A DNA stretch of 24,435 bases from Thiotrichales bacterium HSG1 (GTDB taxonomy: Bacteria > Pseudomonadota > Gammaproteobacteria > Beggiatoales > Beggiatoaceae): assembly GCA_030378125.1 (NCBI GenBank), contig JAUCGN010000003.1, positions 1 to 24,435 of the forward strand, given 5' to 3'. Below the pieces are notes generated by a model. That model made no database searches and was not told where the DNA came from. It saw nothing but the letters and a program-made list of their open reading frames with translations. The position numbers and the translations under genes are program-made. Positions 1 through 7,497 of this stretch are shown here, piece by piece (the stretch's first letter is position 1; each line of letters opens with the position of its first letter).

Positions 1-246
1 ATATTTGATTTCTCATAATTTCTGTAAAAATTGAAGTATAAAATTACAATGTTAAGTTGCGTAAAGGAATTATGTAATTTTAAAATATAAATTATAATGT
101 ATATTAAATTTAACTATTTGTATGGTAACTTATTGTATTTGAATTGTTTCATAATATTATGACCTTGTCAATGCGTAAGTCCTATACTTTTTAAAATATT
201 GTGGGTAATATAGTTAATTATCATAATCAAATATTTATTAAACATT

Positions 247-1146
247 ATGCAAAATTATAATCATTGTTTACGCCCGATTTTTACGGAAAATATTGTGAAG
301 ACTTTGATAAAAGGAGAGTCGATCAATATTTATGGTGTTAAGGGGCAGGGAAGAAAACGTTTGTTGGAAGATTTGCGGAATTGTCAGTTGGATTATACGC
401 AAATGTTATTGATTAACATTAGGAATTTTGCTTGTAGTTATCAGGGATTTTTGGAGGCATTTGCTAAGGAAATTGGTTATGTTGGTGATGCTGCTCCTAA
501 ATTAGGGGATTTGGTGAATGAGTTGGAGCGAGATAATGGGAATAGAAAAACGGTTATTTTGCTGCATAATTTTGATAGTTTGTTTGATAATGAGAAGTTG
601 CATGAGGATTATGGGATTCGGTTTTTTGATAGTTTGAATGCGATTAAAAATCGGCAAAATATGGCTTTGGTTTGTGTAACGGAGAAGCCGCATAAGAGTT
701 ATATGGTTTATGCCAAAGAGGTTGTTGATCATGGTTCTTGGTTAGAGTTGCAACCAAAAAGATTGCCGTTATTGAATTTGGAGCAAGTTAGTGAGGAAGC
801 TCAACAACATTTTTCGGCATTGTACTCGGGTGAGCCTGATTTATTCGGTAAGATGGTAATTTCTCATAGGTTGCCTTATTCTTTGTTGGAATATTTTGTG
901 GATAGGTTGAATAATCAAGAGGATACGGATATTGCTTTTGCTGAACGGTTGGAGAAATGGCGAAAGGAGTTTGATGAGGATTATTCTCGTGTTAATTATG
1001 TGAGTGTTAATAGATTTACTCAGCATATCAAGAATTTATTTGGAGCGTTGGAAATACGGAATATTTTTAATAAAGTAATTAAAACCGTGTTTTATGATTT
1101 TCCTAATGCGATAGTGGATATTGTTAAGCATATAACCAAAAAATAA
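247..1146 (+). CDS. P-loop ATPase-like protein with degenerate Walker A
   Basis: A 299-residue soluble protein that looks like a compact AAA/STAND-type P-loop NTPase. The glycine-rich loop lies at residues 30-38 (GVKGQGRKR). The invariant Walker A lysine is replaced by Arg36, and the following Ser/Thr by Lys37. A Walker B-like strand (ILLHNFD, residues 104-110) ends in Asp110 but is followed by Ser rather than Glu. The rest is helical, as in the lid and winged-helix parts of such ATPases. There is no signal peptide or membrane segment. The start is the first ATG; no clear Shine-Dalgarno is visible. Codons favour G and T at third positions. The fold call rests on these motifs only. If the lysine change is real, ATP hydrolysis may be lost and the protein may only bind nucleotide or act as a partner. 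No specific function is recognised. Confidence 0.7.
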   Translation: MQNYNHCLRPIFTENIVKTLIKGESINIYGVKGQGRKRLLEDLRNCQLDYTQMLLINIRNFACSYQGFLEAFAKEIGYVGDAAPKLGDLVNELERDNGNRKTVILLHNFDSLFDNEKLHEDYGIRFFDSLNAIKNRQNMALVCVTEKPHKSYMVYAKEVVDHGSWLELQPKRLPLLNLEQVSEEAQQHFSALYSGEPDLFGKMVISHRLPYSLLEYFVDRLNNQEDTDIAFAERLEKWRKEFDEDYSRVNYVSVNRFTQHIKNLFGALEIRNIFNKVIKTVFYDFPNAIVDIVKHITKK

Positions 1147-1159
1147 CGTTAAACCATAG

Positions 1160-1188
1160 GGTGGATAGAAGCGAAGCGGAAATCCACC
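1160..1188. repeat. Short palindromic intergenic repeat
   Basis: A 7-bp perfect stem (GGTGGAT at 1160-1166 with ATCCACC at 1182-1188) encloses a purine-rich loop. It resembles small dispersed hairpin repeats of proteobacterial intergenic regions. It lies 13 bp past the preceding stop codon and abuts the Fic-like remnant. It lacks a T-run directly after the stem, so it is a poor terminator. Confidence 0.5.
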
Positions 1189-1206
1189 ATTTTTAATTTA
1201 AAAAAC

Positions 1207-1356
1207 ATGCAAACATTAACCGCCCTTCCCTTAACTGCAACGAAGTATTTAAATGAACTAGCCAAAATAAAAGTTTTAAAAAAAGAAAGAATAGGTAGGT
1301 CGTCTTATTATATTAATACGTCATTGTTGGAATTAATTTTTAATGCTTTTCATTAA
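1207..1356 (+). pseudogene. Remnant of the C-terminal winged helix of a Fic-family protein
   Basis: A 49-codon frame from ATG 1207 encodes a helix-turn-helix-like stretch (TATKYLNELAKIKVLKKERI), then GRSSYYIN and a short C-terminal helix. This matches my memory of the winged-helix end of Fic/DOC proteins, where a 'TA.kYL..L...giL' helix is followed by a 'GR...Y.N' wing. The frame stays open upstream through the hairpin repeat to 1153 with no Fic core (HPFxxGNGR), so the rest of the gene is gone. The repeat sits at the break. It is most simply a decayed toxin or AMP-transferase gene; a genuine tiny DNA-binding protein is less likely. Confidence 0.5.
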
Positions 1357-1396
1357 CAATATGTATAAAAAATCGGAAAATTTATACATGTTGTAG

Positions 1397-1496
1397 TTGT
1401 CTGAATCAGAATTACCAGAATTATAGAATTACCAGAATAACTGCATTAGATTAATGGTTTTATGGTTTTTAATCCTGAAAATTCTGATTCAGACAA
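1397..1496. repeat. 100-bp palindromic element with 17-bp terminal inverted repeats
   Basis: The left arm TTGTCTGAATCAGAATT (1397-1413) is the exact reverse complement of 1480-1496. The 66-bp interior carries repeated AATTACCAGAAT-like words. The ends resemble the 'tctgaatcagg...cctgattcaga' elements I recall from filamentous sulphur bacteria and cyanobacteria. It has no coding capacity and could be a MITE or REP-like element, or a structured transcript. It ends 22 bp before the next gene, so it may affect that gene's 5' leader. Confidence 0.75.
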
Positions 1497-1518
1497 TTTA
1501 ATTCGGAACTAATAAAAT

Positions 1519-3786
1519 ATGTCCCCATTCAAAAAGCCAGACCAGCCATGTAACAGTTGGGAATTATTCAAATGGACTTGGTTTGAATACCGTTTGTTGG
1601 AAAAGTACGAGAAAAAAGTTAGCAAAAAAGATACATTTATTTTAATCTTAAGGAATTATTTTCTATATGTAGTTCCTTTGGCTTTATTGTTATATATTAT
1701 TGGGATTATATTTGTTATTGGAATTGACTTACCAACTTGGATGCCTACAGAATATAAAGGGAAATTTATTATCTGGTGGGAACCAAATGCGTCTTTTGTG
1801 GAAAAGTTTGAACTGTTATTTTTTTACAATTATTTAAAATTACTAAAAGTTCTGGCAGGAGGTCTGGCAATCGGTCTGGCAGGAGGTCTGGCAGTCGGTC
1901 TGGCAGTCGGTCTGGCAGTCGGTCTGGCAGGCGGTCTGGCAGGCGGTCTGGCAGTCGGTCTGGCAGTCGGTCTGGCAGTCGGTCTGGCAGTCGGTCTGGC
2001 AGTCGGTCTGGCAGTCGGTCTGGCAGTCGGTCTGGCAGTCGGTCTGGCAGTCGGTCTGGCAGTCGGTCTGGCAGGAGGTCTGGCAGTCGGTCTGGCAGGA
2101 GGTCTGGCAGTCGGTCTGGTATTCGGTCTGGCAGGAGGTCTGGCATTCGCAATATTTTATTATATCGGATACTACCGTTTACTGTTGTATCCGATTTATT
2201 TTACCAGAAATTTAATAACTTGTAAACTACAAAATAATGTATATTTTCAAGAAGATGCTATTTCTTTACCAATTTGGGGCCTAAAAGACAAATTAACCCA
2301 CCAAGCCCATCAAGACCCAAAAATAGCCCAGCAATTTATTGACTTCCTACTCGAATACCGTCCCTTACAAACTAAACTGGCCATGCACTTAACTCACGCC
2401 GCAACCGCCGGTATATGGGATAACCAACCACTCAATGCAGACAAACTTAACTCCCCAGCTATTATTCAAGGAACTGGCGACCTAATTCCCTCTGATAAAT
2501 GGTTAAGAACATTAACCGGCTTGAAAGACCAATTAATCCACGCCCAAAACCAACATAATATCCACCAAATTCAACAAGGTTATCAAGAATTCCTCAACCA
2601 ATTAACCGAATTCAAAGATTTAACTATACGTGAACCCAATAAATGGAAAAATTATTATATAGATACCATCGACAACTGGATAACAGCCACTCAAGCCAAA
2701 CTATCCGACATAACATTACAAGCAGAGACCCAAGAATCTCAAGCTAAAAATGTCTATTTAGCTGGCGACCCACTTAATCCACAACATCACAGCGATATAT
2801 TCATGCAACGGACTGACCTGCAACAAGAACTGACCAACCGAGTCTTAACCGCCAGAGAAATGCCACTATTCCTACTCCAAGGTCAACGCCGAATTGGTAA
2901 AACCAGCCTACTTAACTTTTTACCAAAACTATTCGATGGCAGCCGCTTCAAAACCATCTACATTGATTGCCAAGACCCAAATATTGGTGATGTCCTTGAA
3001 TGGATGCTGTTTATCAGAAATAAAATCAACGCCACCCTTGAATTACCCATCGAAAATTGGCAACCACCGGAAAAATGGCTCAAAGCTTGGCTTGAATTCG
3101 TCTCTTACCTTGAAAAAGTCAACCAAATCGAACAACGCAAAATTATCTTAGCCATTGATGAATATGACTATTTCCACGACCACTGCCTACAAGAAGACCC
3201 CAAACAAGCCGAACGCCTGTTAGGAGCTATGCGGCATTTCTCTCAACATCAAAACCAAGTTATATTCCTATTCACCGGAGCCTACTCATTCGCCGAACTG
3301 GAAAACCCCAATTGGATAAAATACTTCCCCCATTCCGTTCCAATCAAACTCGACTATCTATCCAAAGCCAACACAATTCGCCTCATCACCGAACCAGTGC
3401 CACTTGAATACCCACCTGAATTGACCGAAGAAATGTACGAATTAACTCAAGGCCACCCAGCATTGACCCAATTGCTCTGTCAAAACCTAGTCAATCTCGC
3501 CAATATTCAAGGCAAAAAACAAATCACTGCCAATGACTTACACCAAGCAATAACCAAAATGCTAGAAGAAAGAATTGGAGTGATTGACAACTTTTGGGGA
3601 GAATTTTGCCAAACCCCTGAATGCAAACAAACTGTCGCCCAAATCCTGCACGGCCAACCGATAACCAACCGAGCAAGCCTCAACCGATTAGCACAACACG
3701 GCTACATCATCCAAGTCAACGAAAAATGGCAAATGCGAGTACCACTGTTTGCTCAAGGATTAGAGAGATTGTGTGATGATTTTTAA
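1519..3786 (+). CDS. Membrane-anchored AAA/STAND ATPase with GLAV tandem-repeat membrane region
   Basis: A 755-residue protein. The N-terminal cytoplasmic part is followed by a transmembrane helix (about 40-69). Residues 112-210 are 24 copies of a four-residue unit (LAVG, with LAGG, LAIG and LVFG variants), hydrophobic enough for several glycine-zipper helices. Another hydrophobic stretch runs 211-228. The C-terminal half is a P-loop ATPase: Walker A GQRRIGKT at 455-462, Walker B IILAIDE at 542-548, a sensor-like FLFTGAYS near 583-590, then a winged-helix-like end. This architecture fits membrane-tethered AAA_16/STAND ATPases; the target is unknown. Start: first ATG, weak Shine-Dalgarno. The repeat DNA is nearly uniform, implying recent expansion. 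From about 2270 onward codons become C- and A-rich, unlike the T/G-rich first part. The 3' end overlaps the opposing cupin gene by 4 bp. Confidence 0.85.
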   Translation: MSPFKKPDQPCNSWELFKWTWFEYRLLEKYEKKVSKKDTFILILRNYFLYVVPLALLLYIIGIIFVIGIDLPTWMPTEYKGKFIIWWEPNASFVEKFELLFFYNYLKLLKVLAGGLAIGLAGGLAVGLAVGLAVGLAGGLAGGLAVGLAVGLAVGLAVGLAVGLAVGLAVGLAVGLAVGLAVGLAGGLAVGLAGGLAVGLVFGLAGGLAFAIFYYIGYYRLLLYPIYFTRNLITCKLQNNVYFQEDAISLPIWGLKDKLTHQAHQDPKIAQQFIDFLLEYRPLQTKLAMHLTHAATAGIWDNQPLNADKLNSPAIIQGTGDLIPSDKWLRTLTGLKDQLIHAQNQHNIHQIQQGYQEFLNQLTEFKDLTIREPNKWKNYYIDTIDNWITATQAKLSDITLQAETQESQAKNVYLAGDPLNPQHHSDIFMQRTDLQQELTNRVLTAREMPLFLLQGQRRIGKTSLLNFLPKLFDGSRFKTIYIDCQDPNIGDVLEWMLFIRNKINATLELPIENWQPPEKWLKAWLEFVSYLEKVNQIEQRKIILAIDEYDYFHDHCLQEDPKQAERLLGAMRHFSQHQNQVIFLFTGAYSFAELENPNWIKYFPHSVPIKLDYLSKANTIRLITEPVPLEYPPELTEEMYELTQGHPALTQLLCQNLVNLANIQGKKQITANDLHQAITKMLEERIGVIDNFWGEFCQTPECKQTVAQILHGQPITNRASLNRLAQHGYIIQVNEKWQMRVPLFAQGLERLCDDF
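1852..2148 (+). repeat. 12-bp tandem repeat, 24 units, inside the ATPase gene
   Basis: Units of the form CTGGCAGTCGGT recur without a frame break; the variants are GGA, GGC or ATC in place of GTC. Each unit encodes LAVG or LAGG. Because 12 is a multiple of 3, gain or loss of units changes the number of membrane-embedded residues without a frameshift. The antisense strand is also open across the array, which is only a by-product of the repeat. Confidence 0.95.
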
Positions 3787-4094
3787 TGTGCTGGATAAAA
3801 TACGGCTAACCAAACAACTTCTTCACTTGTCCATTCAACTTTATGCTTCACATGTGCTTTTATGTTGATAAAATCTCCCGCATTTAGACAAATGGTTTTG
3901 TCTTCTAACTCAAATTTTAGTTTGGCTGATCCTCTTAAAACAATTACCCATTCATTTTCAGTTTGGTCATACCAAAATTCTGATCTATGACCTTGTGAAA
4001 TAATCCTTTCAATTTTAACTCCATTGGAATTAACCAAAATATTTGTTAGCTCTTCAGGTAGTTGTTTTGGTATGTTATCGAATATATTAGGCAT
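3783..4094 (-). CDS. Small cupin-domain protein
   Basis: A 103-residue single-domain cupin. The opening PKQLPEEL, then KIERIISQGHRSEFWYDQ and EWVIVLRG, matches a well-spread bacterial family of about 100 residues annotated only as 'cupin domain-containing protein'. Cupin motif 1 spans about 35-53, with His36 and Glu48. Motif 2 is GDFINIKAHVKH (73-84), with His81 and His84 as likely metal ligands. The C-terminus (VWLAVFYPAH) ends the barrel. It is cytoplasmic, with no signal. The substrate is unknown; a metal-dependent small-molecule enzyme or sensor is the family expectation. The gene points leftward, overlaps the end of the ATPase gene tail-to-tail, and has only a weak GAAGAA ribosome site. 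Confidence 0.85.
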   Translation of the reverse strand: MPNIFDNIPKQLPEELTNILVNSNGVKIERIISQGHRSEFWYDQTENEWVIVLRGSAKLKFELEDKTICLNAGDFINIKAHVKHKVEWTSEEVVWLAVFYPAH

Positions 4095-4130
4095 TTCTTC
4101 AAAATTATCAAAGTTTTAGTATGTTTACTG

Positions 4131-4168
4131 TTACTTCGGGAATGAAGCAAAACGGATTTCCCGAAACA
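4131..4168. repeat. Dispersed hairpin repeat (copy 1)
   Basis: TTCGGGAA (4135-4142) pairs with TTCCCGAA (4158-4165). The 38 bp differ at only a few positions from 22341-22378 in this window, which shows a dispersed family rather than a chance palindrome. It lies just upstream of the cupin gene, in a 326-bp gap (4095-4420) that otherwise holds only AT-rich sequence and the small coding remnant at 4312-4419. Confidence 0.7.
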
Positions 4169-4311
4169 AGATGAAATGTTCTCTTTTATTGTTAGAAATT
4201 TTCCTATTAAATCGTATTTACTTTTATAATCAAATATTTAAATAATACAGCAATTTCTGTAAATTATTGAATTTTAAAGGATTATTGTTATTACAGACTA
4301 CTTAATGGTGA

Positions 4312-4419
4312 CATTTGGAAGAAAATGAAATAATATGCTGGCACTATGACCATAGTGAAGGACGCTCTGCGGAACTTCAGTTATTAAGTCCAATATTTGC
4401 TAAAGTTGGTTGGACATAA
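4312..4419 (+). pseudogene. Possible C-terminal coding remnant, family not recognised
   Basis: An open frame of 35 codons ends at TAA 4417-4419 and reads like a protein C-terminus (ICWHYDHSEGRSAELQLLSP, then IFAKVGWT). It has no in-frame ATG, and a stop codon closes it upstream at 4309-4311. The balanced composition suggests a degraded gene end rather than random AT-rich sequence, but I cannot name the family. It converges on the leftward EVE-like gene that ends at 4421. Confidence 0.25.
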
Positions 4420-4420
4420 T

Positions 4421-5020
4421 TTACCTTAAAGCCCAATACCACCTATCAATAATTGCCTTAAATTCTGCATAATCAACTACAGTTCCTTCAACAGCTGATA
4501 TAATTTCCACAACGGTAAATAAAAATATAACGATTGCCCCGGCCCTACCCAAATATTCTTCTGCCCTTTGCCATAGTTCAATAATAACATTTACTGGTTC
4601 ATAACTTTCCAATATTTGCGATGATAATGTAGCAATGATATGTCGCTGTTTGCTGTTAGCCATATCAATTAAATTATGTTGTTGACGTAAAGTTCGCAAT
4701 AATGATGGTGGGACAATTTTGGAATACTTATAAAATTCACCCAAAATTTCAATAGGTAAAAAATCTTCTAAACCTTTGGATTTAAATTGATAATTTCCAA
4801 CAGCTTTTACTAGAGTGAAATGTTTACGGTCAGGGATATTTTTAACAACAATTAAATCATCTTCCTTAATATCACATAGCATGGTTTCACAATGGTTTGA
4901 ATACAACATTTTGTGGTATTTTAATTGTTCTATAAAATAATTTAGGTCTGGTTCCTCAATACTCCAGAACCAACATTTTGGCTCATGTTCCCAAAAACAA
5001 TTTGAAGTTTTTTTAAACAT
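4421..5020 (-). CDS. EVE/PUA-like domain protein with C-terminal hydrophobic helix (paralogue B)
   Basis: A 199-residue protein. Residues about 53-122 resemble EVE/PUA-like domains: DDLIVVKNIPDRKHFTLVKAVG, FLPIEILG, YSKIVPPSLLRTLRQ. In other proteins such domains often read modified DNA bases or RNA and sit beside restriction or toxin modules. The C-terminal part differs: a helix (VIIELWQRAEEYLG) leads into a hydrophobic segment (160-177) and then SAVEGTVVDYAEF. It is second in a leftward pair, 15 bp after its paralogue, with a plausible site (CAGG) before the ATG. The two genes share the whole layout, so they arose by tandem duplication. A sensor with a membrane-acting tail is conceivable but untested; the hydrophobic segment could also be a buried helix. 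Confidence 0.65.
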   Translation of the reverse strand: MFKKTSNCFWEHEPKCWFWSIEEPDLNYFIEQLKYHKMLYSNHCETMLCDIKEDDLIVVKNIPDRKHFTLVKAVGNYQFKSKGLEDFLPIEILGEFYKYSKIVPPSLLRTLRQQHNLIDMANSKQRHIIATLSSQILESYEPVNVIIELWQRAEEYLGRAGAIVIFLFTVVEIISAVEGTVVDYAEFKAIIDRWYWALR

Positions 5021-5035
5021 ATAATTACCTGAAAA

Positions 5036-5701
5036 CTACCAAAATCTAACAATATTCATAAATCTTTCATAATCAACTATTGCACCTTCAACAGCCGACG
5101 CAATCTGAAAAAAAGCAATTGTAAACAAGAAAACAGCTCCTATGACACCCAAATGTTCCACTTCCCATTGCCATAATTGAACGATAAAATTGGCAGATTT
5201 TTTAGTAATTTTAGGATTTTTTTGCATTTGTGAAGCTAGATACTTAATGGTAACACATGGATAATTACGAACCATGTGGATTGGATGCAATTCTCTGTTC
5301 AAAACTCGCAAAAATGCTGAGGGAACAATTTTTGAATATTTGTAAAATTCTCCTACCATTTCAATTGGTAAAAAATGATTTAAATTACTTTTTTCTGGAA
5401 AGAGTTTAAATTTGTAGTTACCAACAACTTTAACGATAGTAAAATAATCATAGTTGGGTATATTTTTTATGACAATTAAGTCATTTTCTTTAATACCATT
5501 TATCATAAATTTACAACTATCCCATGTATACCATTCTTCTTTAACTAAGTTTTCTCGTTTTTTTATTTTGAGGTAATGTAAGTTTATTCTTTTGTTATAG
5601 CCACATTCTTGCCCAAGCAATTGCTCAACTTTTAACCGTTTTATGAAGTTTTCTTTATTGATTGTGCTAATATTCCAAATCCAACAATGTGATTTTATCA
5701 T
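5036..5701 (-). CDS. EVE/PUA-like domain protein with C-terminal hydrophobic helix (paralogue A)
   Basis: A 221-residue paralogue of the next gene downstream, first in the leftward pair. The N-terminus (CWIWNISTINKENFIKRLK) resembles lead-in sequences I recall from EVE-like proteins. The core has NDLIVIKNIPNYDYFTIVKV, FLPIEMVG and YSKIVPSAFLRVLN. The C-terminal tail conserves LWQ..(V/E)E(H/Y)LG, a hydrophobic helix of about 20 residues, and SAVEGAIVDYERF. I chose ATG 5701; a TTG at 5710 would add three residues. It has about 20 more residues than paralogue B between the N-terminal strand and the core. It is transcribed away from the DUF928 gene; the 280-bp AT-rich gap (5711-5990) must hold both promoters, but none is clear. 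Base-modification sensing is inferred from the fold only. Confidence 0.65.
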   Translation of the reverse strand: MIKSHCWIWNISTINKENFIKRLKVEQLLGQECGYNKRINLHYLKIKKRENLVKEEWYTWDSCKFMINGIKENDLIVIKNIPNYDYFTIVKVVGNYKFKLFPEKSNLNHFLPIEMVGEFYKYSKIVPSAFLRVLNRELHPIHMVRNYPCVTIKYLASQMQKNPKITKKSANFIVQLWQWEVEHLGVIGAVFLFTIAFFQIASAVEGAIVDYERFMNIVRFW

Positions 5702-5990
5702 TTTTTTCAATTTTCAAGATAATATCAACCAGTTTCAAACAAATTTTTAAAAAATTCAAACTGTTGACAATTAAAAAGTATAATATTGGGATTGCTAACT
5801 TAGTTATTGTAAACTATAATATTTAACATAGATACAGTTAACATCACTCATTAATACTTAATTTTTTACTATATTTTATATGAATATCATTAATTTGATT
5901 AGAATGGATTGCAATTCTTATGAAATATTTTTTGCCACTTATCTATTATCATAATGTAGTCTTTTTATTTTTATACAGTAGGAGTTAGTT

Positions 5991-7043
5991 ATGAACTTGC
6001 TAAAAATATTTTTGGGTAGTTGTATTATTACTTTCTACAGTGTGAGTACGGTAATAGCCGATGATATTTCCACCGTTGATAGCAAAAAGTTATATTATCC
6101 ACTTATGCCAGATGCACCGTTGCGTAGAAGAGAAGCCGGTTTTGTAAATGGCAAAGATGGTAATGTTTCTCGTGGAGTCAGAGGTGTTAGAGGTGTTAGA
6201 GGTGTTAGAGGTGTTAGAGGTGTTAGAGGTGTTAGAGGTGTTAGAGGTGTTAGAGGTGTTAGAGGAGTTCGTGGAGTCAGAGGTGTCAGGGGAGTTCGTG
6301 GAGTCAGAGGTGTTAGGGGAGTTCGTGGAGTCAGAGGTGTTAGGGGAGTTCGTGGAGTCAGAGGTGTCAGGGGAGTTCGTGGAGTCAGAGGTGTTAGGGG
6401 AGTTCGCGGAGTCAGAGGTGTCAGGGGAGTTCGCGGAGTCAGAGGTGAAGCTTTTACACAAAAAACGGTACAACAGCCTTTGCCATTTCCTGAGCTTATG
6501 GCACCACTTGCACCACAACATACTGGTTTTACCTCTACCTCGCAACCTAACTTTTATTGGTATATGTCTAGTGATTGGGATGGAGTAATTGAATTTTCCT
6601 TAAATAAAATTGGAGCAATTGAACCAACATTAGAATTAACCATTGATTTGCCTGAAGAAGAAAGAGTGCATAAAGCAGGTATTCATAGTCTAACTTTATC
6701 AGATCATAATATCCATCTTAAACCAAATACTGAATATGAATGGTTTGTGGTTATAGTTCCTGACCCTACCCAACGTTCAGGGGATTTACTTAGTAGTGGA
6801 ACTGTTAAATATATATCAGCATCAGAAGAATTGATTACAAGTTTGCGACAAGTATCACAAGAACAGCAGTATAAAGTTTACGCAAAAGCTGGAATGTGGT
6901 ATGACGCTATGGAAAGTATTTGTAGTCAAATTGAAGTACAACCTCATAATTTGAAGTTGCGTACTATACGTGCTAGTTTGAACCAAGAAGTAAAAATGTC
7001 TAAAGTAGCTGATTATGATAGAGTTAACTTGATTTCTAACTAA
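5991..7043 (+). CDS. Exported DUF928 protein with Gly-Val-Arg repeat tract
   Basis: A 350-residue secreted protein. A signal peptide (1-24) likely ends at TVIA-DD. After a linker, residues 61-152 form about 30 GVR triplets, giving a very basic, flexible region. The C-terminal domain (about 163-300) matches DUF928: LAPQHTGFTSTSQPNFYWY, then HLKPNTEYEWFVVIVPDPTQ and RSGDLLSSGTV. I know this family from cyanobacteria and large sulphur bacteria, usually exported and of unknown role, with TPR-like sequence often following. Here the tail (YKVYAKAGMWYDAMESICSQ) looks like one TPR-like unit. A strong ribosome site, AGGAG, lies 8 bp before the ATG. The repeat between signal and domain is the odd feature: 30 arginines in the periplasm or outside could bind polyanions or a cell-surface polymer. 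That is inference. Confidence 0.85.
   Translation: MNLLKIFLGSCIITFYSVSTVIADDISTVDSKKLYYPLMPDAPLRRREAGFVNGKDGNVSRGVRGVRGVRGVRGVRGVRGVRGVRGVRGVRGVRGVRGVRGVRGVRGVRGVRGVRGVRGVRGVRGVRGVRGVRGVRGVRGVRGVRGVRGVRGEAFTQKTVQQPLPFPELMAPLAPQHTGFTSTSQPNFYWYMSSDWDGVIEFSLNKIGAIEPTLELTIDLPEEERVHKAGIHSLTLSDHNIHLKPNTEYEWFVVIVPDPTQRSGDLLSSGTVKYISASEELITSLRQVSQEQQYKVYAKAGMWYDAMESICSQIEVQPHNLKLRTIRASLNQEVKMSKVADYDRVNLISN
6171..6446 (+). repeat. 9-bp tandem repeat with a 27-bp higher-order array (GVR)30
   Basis: Two regimes are visible. From 6183 to 6263 there are nine identical 9-bp units GGTGTTAGA. From 6264 to 6446 the unit is 27 bp (GGAGTT-CGT, GGAGTC-AGA, GGTGT[C/T]-AGG), about 6.8 copies, with CGC replacing CGT in the last two. 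Both encode GVR throughout. The homogeneous block looks younger than the 27-bp block. Other frames are also open, as expected for a 3-fold repeat. Confidence 0.95.
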
Positions 7044-7497
7044 ACTTATTCTTGTTTGCATGTTCTACGGTTATTCTCCTAATATAACTTGTTTATTTTC
7101 ATTTTTAGGAGCTATTTAACTTTAAAATTTGACAAAATAATAGATTATTGTACAATTTTTGCAGGAACCTATAATACCTTGAAAAAAGTACTCGGTTGCC
7201 TCATGAATAAGTCTGAGTCAGTTGACTCAAAACGAGAAAAGTTGTCTTGTACTTGGGTATTGAGGATTGAAAGTTGATAGATTGATGTTCAAGCCTTAGG
7301 TTTGGAAGTCAATTTTACCCAAAAGAGAATGCTTTTTACAAGTACAATGGTTGCATGAAACCGCATAAGCGGGATTGAATATCAATGGTTGGGACTGCTC
7401 AGCCATGACTCTAGTTGCAGTTTTTATGAACTATCAACAGAGAATGAATTACATTAATAATGTTAATTTTGTATAACTAGGGACAGGAAAAATTTGG
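7044..7497. other. 454-bp gap before soxY, no gene seen
   Basis: There is no convincing coding frame. A 4-bp GC stem (CCGC-ATAA-GCGG, 7361-7372) and a 6-bp stem at about 7386-7405 (TGGTTG/CAGCCA) could be part of a structured leader. A 13-bp palindrome, ACATTAATAATGT, lies at 7451-7463. A -10-like TATAAC is at 7472-7477, 20 bp before the soxY start, so a soxY promoter and operator may be here. None of this is proven by sequence alone. Confidence 0.5.

Noticed and set aside
165..188. TTGTCA and TATACT as a promoter for the first gene
   Set aside because: The spacing is 12 bp, too short for a sigma-70 promoter.
1769..2152. Antisense open frame across the 12-bp array
   Set aside because: It exists only because the repeat lacks stops on the other strand; the composition (PDRLPDLL units) is a mirror of the real frame.
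6090..6588. Other open frames over the GVR repeat (EVL-rich on +, SDSTNSPN-rich on -)
   Set aside because: Both follow from a stop-free 9-bp repeat; the DUF928 frame has the ribosome site, signal peptide and conserved domain.
7089..7277. 62-codon frame after the DUF928 gene
   Set aside because: It needs a TTG start, has no ribosome site and no recognisable composition.
7356..7381. CRISPR-like words (a CCGC/GCGG stem followed by GGATTGAA, and GGATTGAAAG near 7265)
   Set aside because: The two words differ, lie about 107 bp apart with no regular spacing, and no repeat recurs. There is no cas gene in the window.
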